Below, piece by piece: positions 1 to 6,065 of a stretch of 6,221 bases of DNA; positions within the stretch are counted from its first letter, which is position 1, and the number at the start of each line of letters is the position of its first letter. Origin of the DNA: Vicinamibacteria bacterium (lineage in GTDB: Bacteria; Acidobacteriota; Vicinamibacteria; Vicinamibacterales; 2-12-FULL-66-21). Location: assembly GCA_025937075.1 (NCBI GenBank), contig JAICSD010000271.1, positions 1 through 6,221 of the forward strand, in the 5' to 3' direction. The notes under the pieces are model-generated. The model made no database searches. It had not been told where the DNA came from and saw only the letters and a list, made by a program, of their open reading frames with translations. The translations under genes were made by a program, and so were the position numbers.

Positions 1-1078
1 CGCCGATCCCGCGGGCGCGCTCCGTATCCGACAGCGCAGCCACGATACCCGCCCCGAACGCGTCCGCGGTCGGCTCGGTCAGCACGGCGACGTCGTCGTC
101 CAGCACCTGCGTGTGCGTCAGCAACCGGGTCGCAACGATCGGTTTGCCGGCCTGCAGGTACTGATAGATCTTCAACGGCGTGTTCGTGCCGAGGCTGCGG
201 GGGGACACGAGGACGTCGGCGGCATCGAGAAACGACGGGATTTCTTCGGCAGGACGCTGGCCCGCGAAGATCAGGGCGTCGGAGATGCCGAGCGCCGCAG
301 CCGTTCGGCGCGCCTCCTCGATCTGTTCCGGCCGTCCGCCCGCGAGTACAAGCCGAGCGTCCGGCGCCTCTCGCCGCACGGCCCGCATCGACGCAAAGAG
401 CAAATCGAGCCCCTGATAGGCCTCGAAGGTGCCCGTATACAGGACGAGCGGAGTGTGGGCGCCCAGATTCAGCTGCGCGCGGACGTCGGCGCCGGATCCA
501 GCCGTCGCCGTGTCGGCTGCCCCTGGCGCGTTCTCGATCAGCACGGTCGGCACAGCCGCATCGATGTGACGGACGACCTCCTCGAGCTGCGGACAGATCA
601 CGATGACGACGCGCGAACGCCGGACGACGAACCGCTCGAGACGGGTGAAGATCGAAGTGAGAACTCGCGACCGGCTGTAAGCAAAGTTCTGGAGCTGCTG
701 CGGCAGGCTCGAGTGCATGTCGTAGAGATGCGGCACCCCGAGCACGGCCGCGACGAGCACCCCGAACCAGCTGCCCTCTTCGTGCGAGTGGACGGCATCG
801 TACCGCCCGGTCATCGCGCGCCGAACGGTCGACAACGCGACGAAGGCGTCCAACGGGAGCTTGCGCCAGGACGGGCCGATTCCGATGTCGCGCACGAACG
901 GCGGCCTCATGGACCGGAAGACCCGCAGCCCGCCGATCGACACGTCGCGCCCGAACGGATAGGTGACCAGGTCGATGGTATGGCCCAGCTCGGTCAGCGC
1001 GCGGATGCGGTGATACTCGCTGAAGGGCGTGCCCCGGGGCTCGAAGAAGGGCTCCGGCGCAATCATCAGGATATGCAT
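1..1078 (-). CDS. GT4-like (GT-B fold) glycosyltransferase, 3' end missing
   Basis: Probable cytosolic glycosyltransferase that moves a sugar from a nucleotide-sugar donor onto a growing surface glycan; donor and acceptor are unknown. The minus-strand frame is open from an ATG at 1078 to the window edge, giving 359 residues, so perhaps 20-50 C-terminal residues are missing compared with the usual 370-400. The N-terminal Rossmann half starts MHILMIAPEP and has the acceptor-side loop RGTPFSEYHR (15-24), HSHEEGSW (97-104) and YDMHSSLPQQL (119-129). The C-terminal half has YTGTFEAYQGLDLL (214-227), LVLAGGRP (243-250) and GTNTPLKIYQYLQAGKPIVAT (297-317). Oddly, the GT4 EX7E pair is absent: the aligned positions look like T298 and Q306, and the usual Lys of the KG motif is Q222. 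The motif context is otherwise intact, so this looks like a divergent subfamily and not a decayed gene. It is transcribed divergently from the operon to its right. No strong Shine-Dalgarno sequence precedes the ATG. Fold and class are fairly sure; substrate is unknown. Confidence 0.88.
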   Translation of the reverse strand, partial: MHILMIAPEPFFEPRGTPFSEYHRIRALTELGHTIDLVTYPFGRDVSIGGLRVFRSMRPPFVRDIGIGPSWRKLPLDAFVALSTVRRAMTGRYDAVHSHEEGSWFGVLVAAVLGVPHLYDMHSSLPQQLQNFAYSRSRVLTSIFTRLERFVVRRSRVVIVICPQLEEVVRHIDAAVPTVLIENAPGAADTATAGSGADVRAQLNLGAHTPLVLYTGTFEAYQGLDLLFASMRAVRREAPDARLVLAGGRPEQIEEARRTAAALGISDALIFAGQRPAEEIPSFLDAADVLVSPRSLGTNTPLKIYQYLQAGKPIVATRLLTHTQVLDDDVAVLTEPTADAFGAGIVAALSDTERARGIG

Positions 1079-1145
1079 TCAGGGTAAACGGCTCATTTTA
1101 CCAGCCGGAACGCCGCCGCGGAGCGCTTATCATAGAGGCCATCGC
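1079..1145. promoter_or_regulatory. Divergent intergenic region, likely promoters for both directions
   Basis: This 67-bp gap separates the minus-strand glycosyltransferase from the rightward operon and should hold promoters for both. It is more AT-rich than the genes in two patches. TATCAT at 1128-1133 (plus) reads as TATGAT at 1134-1129 on the minus strand and could serve as a -10 hexamer either way. TAAAAT at 1100-1095 (minus) is a second minus-strand candidate. No TTGACA-like -35 box lies 16-18 bases upstream of any of these, so the individual boxes are weak calls. Only the position between divergent genes gives support. Confidence 0.35.
1083..1102. repeat. Short inverted repeat GGTAAA-N8-TTTACC
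   Basis: A perfect 6-bp inverted repeat, GGTAAA (1083-1088) and TTTACC (1097-1102), is separated by 8 bases. It sits 5-24 bases upstream of the minus-strand glycosyltransferase start and overlaps a possible -10 box for that gene. It could be an operator for a dimeric regulator or a small 5'-leader hairpin. At this length it could also be chance, so only the sequence symmetry is certain. Confidence 0.3.
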
Positions 1146-1148
1146 GTG
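1135..1148 (+). promoter_or_regulatory. Ribosome-binding site that fixes a GTG start
   Basis: GAGG at 1135-1138 lies 7 bases before GTG at 1146, a good Shine-Dalgarno spacing. This supports GTG 1146 as the acyltransferase start over the in-frame ATG at 1029. The ATG at 1029 would place 50 bases of the gene on top of the divergent glycosyltransferase and add about 39 residues of non-family, Arg/Gly/Pro-rich sequence. If TATCAT at 1128-1133 were the operon's -10 box, transcription would begin after this site, so the two readings compete. Confidence 0.55.
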
Positions 1149-1886
1149 CCTGAAGTTTCCCGCGCACAAGAGGATTTGTTCGCGTCCGGCCGTTCTGCGC
1201 GTCAGAAGTTCGCGGCCCATGTCGTCGGGCGGGACGGATGGGGTGCGCTGCTGAAGTACGAGTTCGTCCAGCAGGCGTCCCAGAACGTGGCCGGCGCGGT
1301 CGGGTTCGCGCTCCGCAAGGTCATGTATCCGTGGTTGCTTGGCGCGTGCGGCCGCAATGTCGTGTTCGGTCAGAACGTCGTGCTGCGGCATCCGCACAAG
1401 ATCCGGATTGGCGACAACGTCGCCATCGACGACAACTGCCTGATCGACGCGAAAGGGGAGTCGAACGCCGGGATCACGATCGGCTCCGGCGTGTTCATCG
1501 GACGCAATTCGATCCTGTCGTGCAAGAACGGAGATATCAGCATCGGCGACGCGGCCAACATCGGATTCAACTGCGAGGTCTTCTCCGCAAGCCAGGTCGC
1601 GATCGGCGCCGCGACGCTGCTCGCCGCGTATTGTTACGTGATCGGCGGCGATCACGACGTCAGCGATCCGGCGGCCCCGGTGCTGGAGCAGGGGAGACGG
1701 TCTGCCGGGGTGACGATTGGGAGCGGCGCGTGGCTCGGCGCGGGCGCGAAGATCCTCGACGGCGTCGTGCTTGGCGACGGGGCGATCGTGGGCGCCGGCG
1801 CTGTGGTCCGTGAAGCGGTGCCCGCCGGCGCAATCGCCGCCGGCGTGCCGGCGCGGATCGTTGGCCAGCGGGGCGTCGCGCGGTAA
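1146..1886 (+). CDS. Left-handed beta-helix (hexapeptide-repeat) acyltransferase
   Basis: Probable CoA-dependent O- or N-acyltransferase (often acetyl) that modifies a sugar of the surface glycan in the cytosol; members of this family (COG0110, WbbJ/maltose O-acetyltransferase-like) usually form trimers. The protein has 246 residues. Residues 1-65 are non-repeat and probably helical. From about 70 to 165 there are hexapeptide turns such as IRIGDN, ITIGSG, VFIGRN, ISIGDA and VAIGAA. The loop VIGGDHDVSDP (165-175) carries the likely catalytic His170. The second helical block VTIGSGAWLGAGAKILDGVVLG (189-210) follows, then the classic C-terminal signature AVPAGAIAAGVPARIVG (224-240). The GTG start is chosen from the GAGG site and from the divergent neighbour. 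It is the first gene of the operon, and its TAA stop shares one base with the next ATG (TAATG). Acyl donor and acceptor cannot be told from the sequence. The N-terminal 65 residues are longer than in minimal sugar acetyltransferases and may set acceptor specificity. Confidence 0.9.
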   Translation: MPEVSRAQEDLFASGRSARQKFAAHVVGRDGWGALLKYEFVQQASQNVAGAVGFALRKVMYPWLLGACGRNVVFGQNVVLRHPHKIRIGDNVAIDDNCLIDAKGESNAGITIGSGVFIGRNSILSCKNGDISIGDAANIGFNCEVFSASQVAIGAATLLAAYCYVIGGDHDVSDPAAPVLEQGRRSAGVTIGSGAWLGAGAKILDGVVLGDGAIVGAGAVVREAVPAGAIAAGVPARIVGQRGVAR

Positions 1887-3088
1887 TGGCGGAGCGTCCG
1901 TTGCGGATCCTGCAGGTCTGCGACCACCTGGGCTGGGAAGGGTCGCGGATGCACGGCGTCAAGCGGCTCTTTGCGTGGATGATTCCGCGGTTCGACCGCT
2001 CACGCTATGAGGTCTCGCTCGTCAGCCTCCGCAAACGCGATCTCTCGGAAGAGACGCTGGACGCGCTCGGCATCGACATTCAGTACCTGCACAAATCGAA
2101 GTTCGATCCGGCCACGCTGACCGCGCTGCTCAAGATCATCGACCGCAAGCAGATCGACGTTCTGCACCTGCACGGCTATGGCGCGACGACGTTCGGGCGG
2201 CTGGCGGGGAAGATGCGCGGGCTGCCGACAATCCTGCACGAGCACGCGAACCTGACCGACACGCCGTGGTTTCAGAAAGTTGCGGATCGTCTGCTCGCGC
2301 CGTCCACCGATCTCGCGATCGCGGTGTCGAAGAGCACCGCGGAGTTCGTCATCCGCGCGCGGCAGATGCCGCCCGAGCGGGTCAAGGTCGTGTATCTCGG
2401 CGTGCCGCTCGAGGAGTTCAGCCGTCCTCGTTCGGAGGAAGACATACGCTCCGCGCGGACGGAACTCGGCGTGCGGCCGGGCGAGACCGTCGTCGGCACC
2501 GTGACGCGGCTGCACGATTCCAAGGGCAACAACTACCTGATCGATGCGGCCCGCGAGGTGCTGAACCAGCGGCCGAACGCGCGCTTCTTCGTGTTTGGCG
2601 AAGGGCCGCTCCGCCCCGAACTCGAGGCGCAGGCGCGGGCGCTCGGGCTGGGCGACCGGTTCGTATTCGGCGGCTTCACCAAGGACGTGGCGCGGACCGT
2701 CTCCGCGTTCGACATGAGCGTGTTCCCATCGCTCTGGGAAGGGACGCCGCTCACCGTCTTCGAAGCGCTCGCGATGGGGAAGCCTATCGTGGCAACGGAT
2801 GCGGACGGACTCGTCGACGTGCTGACGGCCGAACAGGACGCGGTGATCGTCCCGAAGCGTGACGCGGCGGCGCTCGCCGCCGGAATCGTGCGGCTGATCG
2901 ACAGCGAGCCGGATCGCGTTCGGCTCTCGGCCGCGGCGCGGCAGACGGGGCAGCACTACGACATCGCGGCGTTCGTGCGCAAGATGGAGCGTCTCTACGA
3001 TCTGCTGCACGAGGTGTCGCGAAAGACGAAGCGACAGGGAGTGCTGCGGGCCGACCTCTCGTTTCTGACGGAGGGGGCGCGCGCGTGA
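1886..3088 (+). CDS. GT4 family glycosyltransferase (canonical)
   Basis: Probable retaining glycosyltransferase of family GT4 that transfers a sugar from a nucleotide-sugar to a glycan or lipid-linked acceptor at the cytosolic membrane face. The 400-residue length is typical for the family. The N-terminal domain has LRILQVCDHLGWEGSRMHGVKRL (6-28), VLHLHGYGA (92-100) and LHEHAN (117-122). AVSKS (146-150) marks the hinge approach. The C-terminal donor domain has VTRLHDSKG (206-214), with Arg208 and Lys213 as probable diphosphate-binding residues, then FVFGEGPLRPELE, and EGTPLTVFEALAMGKPIVAT with the EX7E glutamates E285 and E293. No membrane segment is visible. After about residue 374 a basic tail (RKTKRQ and on) extends past the usual end. 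The ATG overlaps the previous stop by one base, with no strong Shine-Dalgarno sequence, which points to translational coupling. Its TGA lies inside the next gene's start. All key residues are present; donor and linkage are unknown. Confidence 0.95.
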   Translation: MAERPLRILQVCDHLGWEGSRMHGVKRLFAWMIPRFDRSRYEVSLVSLRKRDLSEETLDALGIDIQYLHKSKFDPATLTALLKIIDRKQIDVLHLHGYGATTFGRLAGKMRGLPTILHEHANLTDTPWFQKVADRLLAPSTDLAIAVSKSTAEFVIRARQMPPERVKVVYLGVPLEEFSRPRSEEDIRSARTELGVRPGETVVGTVTRLHDSKGNNYLIDAAREVLNQRPNARFFVFGEGPLRPELEAQARALGLGDRFVFGGFTKDVARTVSAFDMSVFPSLWEGTPLTVFEALAMGKPIVATDADGLVDVLTAEQDAVIVPKRDAAALAAGIVRLIDSEPDRVRLSAAARQTGQHYDIAAFVRKMERLYDLLHEVSRKTKRQGVLRADLSFLTEGARA

Positions 3089-3090
3089 TG
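3070..3090 (+). promoter_or_regulatory. Ribosome-binding site and overlapping start/stop of the membrane glycosyltransferase gene
   Basis: GGAGG at 3070-3074, extended by further G residues to 3077, precedes GTG (3085) and ATG (3088). The spacing is 10 bases to GTG and 13 to ATG, which slightly favours GTG. The upstream stop TGA (3086-3088) overlaps both candidates, as expected for reinitiation. A third in-frame choice, ATG at 3124, would start nearer the first membrane segment but has no comparable site. Confidence 0.5.
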
Positions 3091-5013
3091 CCGTCGACGG
3101 GCGCCCCCGCCGGCGTCACGCCGATGTCGCTCAGGCCGGGGCTGCTCCTGGCGACGGTGTTCCTGTGCGTCTACGGCGGCCTCGCGCTCACGGTCGATTT
3201 CCCGAAAGCCGCGTTCGGGTTTCAGAGCGACGAAGCGACGTATTACATGATGGGGTACAGCCTTGCCGAGGACGGCGACCTCGCGTATCGCAAGGAGGAT
3301 CTCGTCCGCGTCTGGCGCGAATTTCCCGGCGGCCCTGCCGGCGTGTTCCTGAAGAAGGGCCACACGCTGAAGGGCGGTCCGGACCCCGATCCCTCGCGGT
3401 ACTTCTACGGCAAGTCCTTCATCTATCCGCTTGCCGCGGCGCCATTCGTGAAGCTGTTCGGCACGAACGGCTTTCTCGTGCTGCACGCGCTGCTGGTGTC
3501 GATCGTGCTGCTGTGCAGCTACCTGTTCCTGCACGCGCGAGCGCGGGCCGCGACCTCCGCGCTTCTCGCCGGCGCGTTCGTCATGGCCAGCGTGGTTCCG
3601 GTGTACTTCGTCTGGATCATGCCGGAGGTCTTCAACTTCTCGCTGGCGCTGCTCGCCTTCTTCTGCTGGCTGTACAAAGAAGTCGCAGACCCTGCGCGAT
3701 CGCCGCGCGGCACCGCGTGGCTGTTCACGCGGCGCAGCGATCTCGTCTGTGCCGCGCTTCTCGGAATCGATACGTTCTCGAAACCGACCAACGCCCTGCT
3801 CTTTGCCGCGCCGGTGCTCTGGTGGCTGTTGCGGGCGATTCGCCGGCGAACGAGCGTCAGCGATCATCAGCCTTCAAGGCCTGGCCGCCGGGTCGTGACC
3901 CGCACGCTCATCCCGTCGCTGCTCGTGTTCATCGTCTTCGCCGGCGGCCTGTTCGCCGTGAACATGGCCGTCAGCGGCGAGTGGAACTACCAGGGCGGCG
4001 AGCGGAACACGTACTACTTCGAGTTCCCGTTCCAGAACGCCGTGCCGCAGCACGATCTCGGGCTCACGAAGTCGCGCGAAGGCGTGATGGGCAACATCAT
4101 CTTCAATCCGCGGACGTTTGCCTCCAACCTCGCGCACAACCTCGAGTACTTCTTCATCGGCCGATACACAGGTCTTCTCGGCTACTTCTTCCCCGCAGTG
4201 TTCGCGATCGTCGCGTTCTTCGCGGCGCCCCGGCGGCGCCCCGGGTGGCAGTGGCTGGTGCTCGCGGCCGGACTGCTGCAGGGCATCATCTTCATCGTCG
4301 CGACCCCCTATACCTGGCACGGCGGAGGCGTCGGCAATCGATACTTCTTCAGCGGCTACGGCGTGATGCTGTTCGTGCTGCCGCCGATCGAATCCCTGGC
4401 GGCGGCGCTGACGCCATGGATCGCCGGCGGCGTGTTCGTCTCGGCCATGGTGCTCAATCCGTTCGTCGCGTCGTTTCGTCCGGCGGACAACGCCAAGAGC
4501 GGCCTGCTTCGGCTGCTGCCCGTGGAGCTGACGCTCGTCAACGACCTGCCGGTCAACACGGATCCGGACCACGCCCGCCTCTGGTTCGGCGACAACCCGG
4601 GCAAGGGCGATCCGGGCTTCCTCGTGTACTTCCTCGACGACAACGCTTACGGCAGGGAAGCGGACAAGAGCTTCTGGACACGCGGCGATTCGAAGGCGGA
4701 GTTCATCATCAAGACGGATCGCCCGATGCGCCGCGCCATCTTTACGCTGACGTCCGGTCCGAAGTCGGCGGATGTCACCGTCGCCGTCGGCGGCCGCTCG
4801 GAGCGTGTGCACCTGGATCCCGGCCAGACGCGACAGGTGGCACTCGCGATGCCGCCGGGCACGCCGTTCGAAAAGGAAGTGCAGGCGCTCGTGTGGCTCG
4901 CATCGGTCTCGTGCGACAGCGGCTTCACGCCCATTTTCTACGACCCGCAGTCGAGCGATTCCAGGTATCTCGGCGTGCGGGTGCATCCAGAGCTCGAGCT
5001 GCGCCCGCAATGA
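3085..5013 (+). CDS. GT-C-type membrane glycosyltransferase with C-terminal soluble domain
   Basis: Probable integral inner-membrane glycosyltransferase of the GT-C class (GT39/ArnT/PMT-like), which would use a polyprenyl-phosphate sugar on the extracytoplasmic face. The protein has 642 residues from GTG 3085. Membrane segment 1 is about 17-37. The first outer loop (about 38-110) contains FQSDEATYYMMGYSLAEDGD, whose Asp49-Glu50 pair matches the acidic DD/DE motif that is catalytic in this class. Further hydrophobic segments lie near 112-125, 129-149, 156-178, 182-197, 219-250 (broken), 274-295, 362-382, 389-407, 421-438 and 441-461. GNRYFFSGYG (418-427) resembles the conserved GxRYF stretch before a late membrane helix. 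Residues about 470-642 are hydrophilic and beta-rich (for example FIIKTDRPMRRAIFTLTSG and ADVTVAVGG), with no catalytic motif I recognise; this part could bind glycan or lipid. It overlaps the upstream gene by 4 bases and the downstream gene by 4 (ATGA). The GT-C class is likely but not certain; an unassigned polytopic membrane protein is the alternative. Confidence 0.82.
   Translation: MMPSTGAPAGVTPMSLRPGLLLATVFLCVYGGLALTVDFPKAAFGFQSDEATYYMMGYSLAEDGDLAYRKEDLVRVWREFPGGPAGVFLKKGHTLKGGPDPDPSRYFYGKSFIYPLAAAPFVKLFGTNGFLVLHALLVSIVLLCSYLFLHARARAATSALLAGAFVMASVVPVYFVWIMPEVFNFSLALLAFFCWLYKEVADPARSPRGTAWLFTRRSDLVCAALLGIDTFSKPTNALLFAAPVLWWLLRAIRRRTSVSDHQPSRPGRRVVTRTLIPSLLVFIVFAGGLFAVNMAVSGEWNYQGGERNTYYFEFPFQNAVPQHDLGLTKSREGVMGNIIFNPRTFASNLAHNLEYFFIGRYTGLLGYFFPAVFAIVAFFAAPRRRPGWQWLVLAAGLLQGIIFIVATPYTWHGGGVGNRYFFSGYGVMLFVLPPIESLAAALTPWIAGGVFVSAMVLNPFVASFRPADNAKSGLLRLLPVELTLVNDLPVNTDPDHARLWFGDNPGKGDPGFLVYFLDDNAYGREADKSFWTRGDSKAEFIIKTDRPMRRAIFTLTSGPKSADVTVAVGGRSERVHLDPGQTRQVALAMPPGTPFEKEVQALVWLASVSCDSGFTPIFYDPQSSDSRYLGVRVHPELELRPQ
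4223..4244 (+). repeat. Perfect 11-bp tandem duplication inside the membrane glycosyltransferase gene
   Basis: CGGCGCCCCGG occurs twice back to back (4223-4233 and 4234-4244). It encodes the positively charged loop APRRRPG (residues 380-387) between two membrane segments, probably on the cytosolic side. The unit is not a multiple of three, so a unit gain or loss would shift the frame. The reading frame is intact here. Confidence 0.6.
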
Positions 5014-6047
5014 GGATTGCCGTCGTCACCTCGAGTCCGCCGATGGCCGAAGGCGGCCATCTCGTGATCGCGCGCGAGCTGACGCGCGCGCTGCAGGAGG
5101 CCGGACACCAGGCGCACGTCATCGTGACGCCGCAGAATCCGTTCGGGCAGCAGGCGTCCGCGTACGTCGCGACGTGGCTGACCAACGTCCGATCGACGGA
5201 AGGGCAGCCAATCGATCAGGTGATCAGCTTGCGGTATCCGAGCTACGCCGTGCGGCATCCGCGGCACGTCTGCTGGCTCAACCACACGATGCGGGAGTAC
5301 TACGATCTCTGGGATCGTTTCAGCGCGACGCTGTCGCCGCAGGGACGGCTGAAGGAGCGCGCGCGGCGCGCCGCCATCCATGCGACGGACCGGTACCTGC
5401 TCACGCACAACGTCAACAGGCTGTTCTTCCAGTCGAACACGATTCGCGAGCGCTACACCATGTGGCGGTCGCTCGAGGCCAGCGTCCTGTATCCGCCCGC
5501 GCCGCAGCGCGCGTACCGGTGCGACGGATACGGCGCGGATTTCTTCCTCGTCTCGCGGTTGACGGCGCTCAAACGCGCTGACCTCCTGATTCGCGCGCTC
5601 GCCATGCCGGACGGTGCGGGCTTGACGTGCGCGATTGCCGGCGGCGGGGACGAGTCCAGTTCGTTGAAAGTGCTTGCGCGCGACGCCGGCGTCGCCTCGC
5701 GCGTCACGTTTCTTGGCCGGATCGATGAGGACGAGCTGCTGCGGCGGCTGTCCACGTGCCGCGCCGTCGTGTTTCCGCCACTGCAGGAAGATTACGGGTT
5801 CGTGACCGTCGAAGCCTTTGCGTCCCGGAAGGCCGTCGTCACGTGCCGCGACTCCGGCGGGCCGGCGGAGCTCGTCCAGGATGCCGTGACCGGCCTCATC
5901 GTCGATCCCACGCCTCAGGCGCTTGCCCGCGCTCTTCGCCGGCTGGCGGACGACCGCGCGTTCGCGGAGCGGCTCGGTGCGGCTGCTGAAAGCCGCGGCG
6001 CGCAGTTCACCTGGCAGGGTGCAGTGCAACAACTGGCGAATTGGTAA
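5010..6047 (+). CDS. GT4 family glycosyltransferase (second canonical copy in the operon)
   Basis: Probable retaining GT4 glycosyltransferase acting on the same surface glycan from the cytosol. The ATG at 5010 overlaps the previous stop (ATGA). The same frame is open much further upstream, but there it only shadows the membrane protein gene, and MRIAVVTSSPP is the normal family N-terminus. The protein has 345 residues, on the short side for GT4. The N-terminal half has the acceptor loop MAEGGHLVIARELTRALQEAGH (12-33), CWLNHTMREYYDLW (88-101), and THNVNRLFFQSNTIRERY before the hinge. The donor half has LVSRLTALKRADLLIRAL (180-197), with Arg183 and Lys188 as likely phosphate-binding residues. 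AIAGGGDE and VTFLGRIDEDELLRRL follow, then PPLQEDYGFVTVEAF with the EX7E pair E260 and E268. The extreme C-terminus (LANW) and stop codon are encoded by an octamer repeat, so the end may have moved recently. No strong Shine-Dalgarno sequence is seen, in keeping with coupling. Sugar specificity is unknown. Confidence 0.94.
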   Translation: MRIAVVTSSPPMAEGGHLVIARELTRALQEAGHQAHVIVTPQNPFGQQASAYVATWLTNVRSTEGQPIDQVISLRYPSYAVRHPRHVCWLNHTMREYYDLWDRFSATLSPQGRLKERARRAAIHATDRYLLTHNVNRLFFQSNTIRERYTMWRSLEASVLYPPAPQRAYRCDGYGADFFLVSRLTALKRADLLIRALAMPDGAGLTCAIAGGGDESSSLKVLARDAGVASRVTFLGRIDEDELLRRLSTCRAVVFPPLQEDYGFVTVEAFASRKAVVTCRDSGGPAELVQDAVTGLIVDPTPQALARALRRLADDRAFAERLGAAAESRGAQFTWQGAVQQLANW

Positions 6048-6061
6048 ATTGGTGGATTGGT
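6030..6061 (+). repeat. Octamer tandem repeat (consensus NNATTGGT) across a gene end
   Basis: Three adjacent 8-bp units, GAATTGGT (6038), AAATTGGT (6046) and GGATTGGT (6054), follow a degenerate unit CAACTGGC (6030). The block is AT-rich against a GC-rich background. It encodes the last residues and stop codon (TAA, 6045-6047) of the GT4 gene, forms the whole gap before ttcA, and supplies the GGTGG ribosome-binding sequence. Loss or gain of a unit would change the reading frame at the GT4 end and the spacing to ttcA. Confidence 0.75.
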
Positions 6062-6065
6062 TATG
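6051..6065 (+). promoter_or_regulatory. Ribosome-binding site for the ttcA-like gene
   Basis: GGTGG at 6051-6055 is 7 bases before the ATG at 6063, a suitable spacing for a slightly degenerate Shine-Dalgarno sequence. It is formed by the junction of two octamer units. An in-frame TTG at 6057 lies inside the repeat and is a poorer start. Confidence 0.5.

Noticed and set aside
113..1087. Plus-strand open frame of 324 residues opposite the minus-strand glycosyltransferase
   Set aside because: It lies wholly antisense to a gene with clear GT4-like signatures and translates to Arg/Asp/His-rich sequence without family features, as expected for the complement of a GC-rich gene.
1029..1145. ATG 1029 as the start of the acyltransferase
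   Set aside because: It would overlap the divergent gene's 5' end and add residues unlike the family. GTG 1146 has a well-spaced GAGG.
2000..3010. Minus-strand open frame of 336 residues
   Set aside because: It is antisense to the canonical GT4 gene and has low-complexity charged composition. GC-rich codon bias explains its length.
4991..5000. Perfect palindrome AGCTCGAGCT near the end of the membrane protein gene
   Set aside because: It falls inside the coding sequence for ELEL and is too short to be a terminator. No T-run follows, so chance is the simplest explanation.
3165..5009. Possible 615-residue N-terminal extension of the second GT4 protein, a giant fusion
   Set aside because: The frame is open there only as a shadow of the membrane protein gene. 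It is Arg-rich and non-family, while a normal GT4 start lies at ATG 5010 in an ATGA overlap.
3874..5010. Minus-strand open frame of 378 residues
   Set aside because: It mirrors the membrane glycosyltransferase gene on the other strand. The His/Glu/Arg-rich translation is typical of antisense GC-rich sequence.
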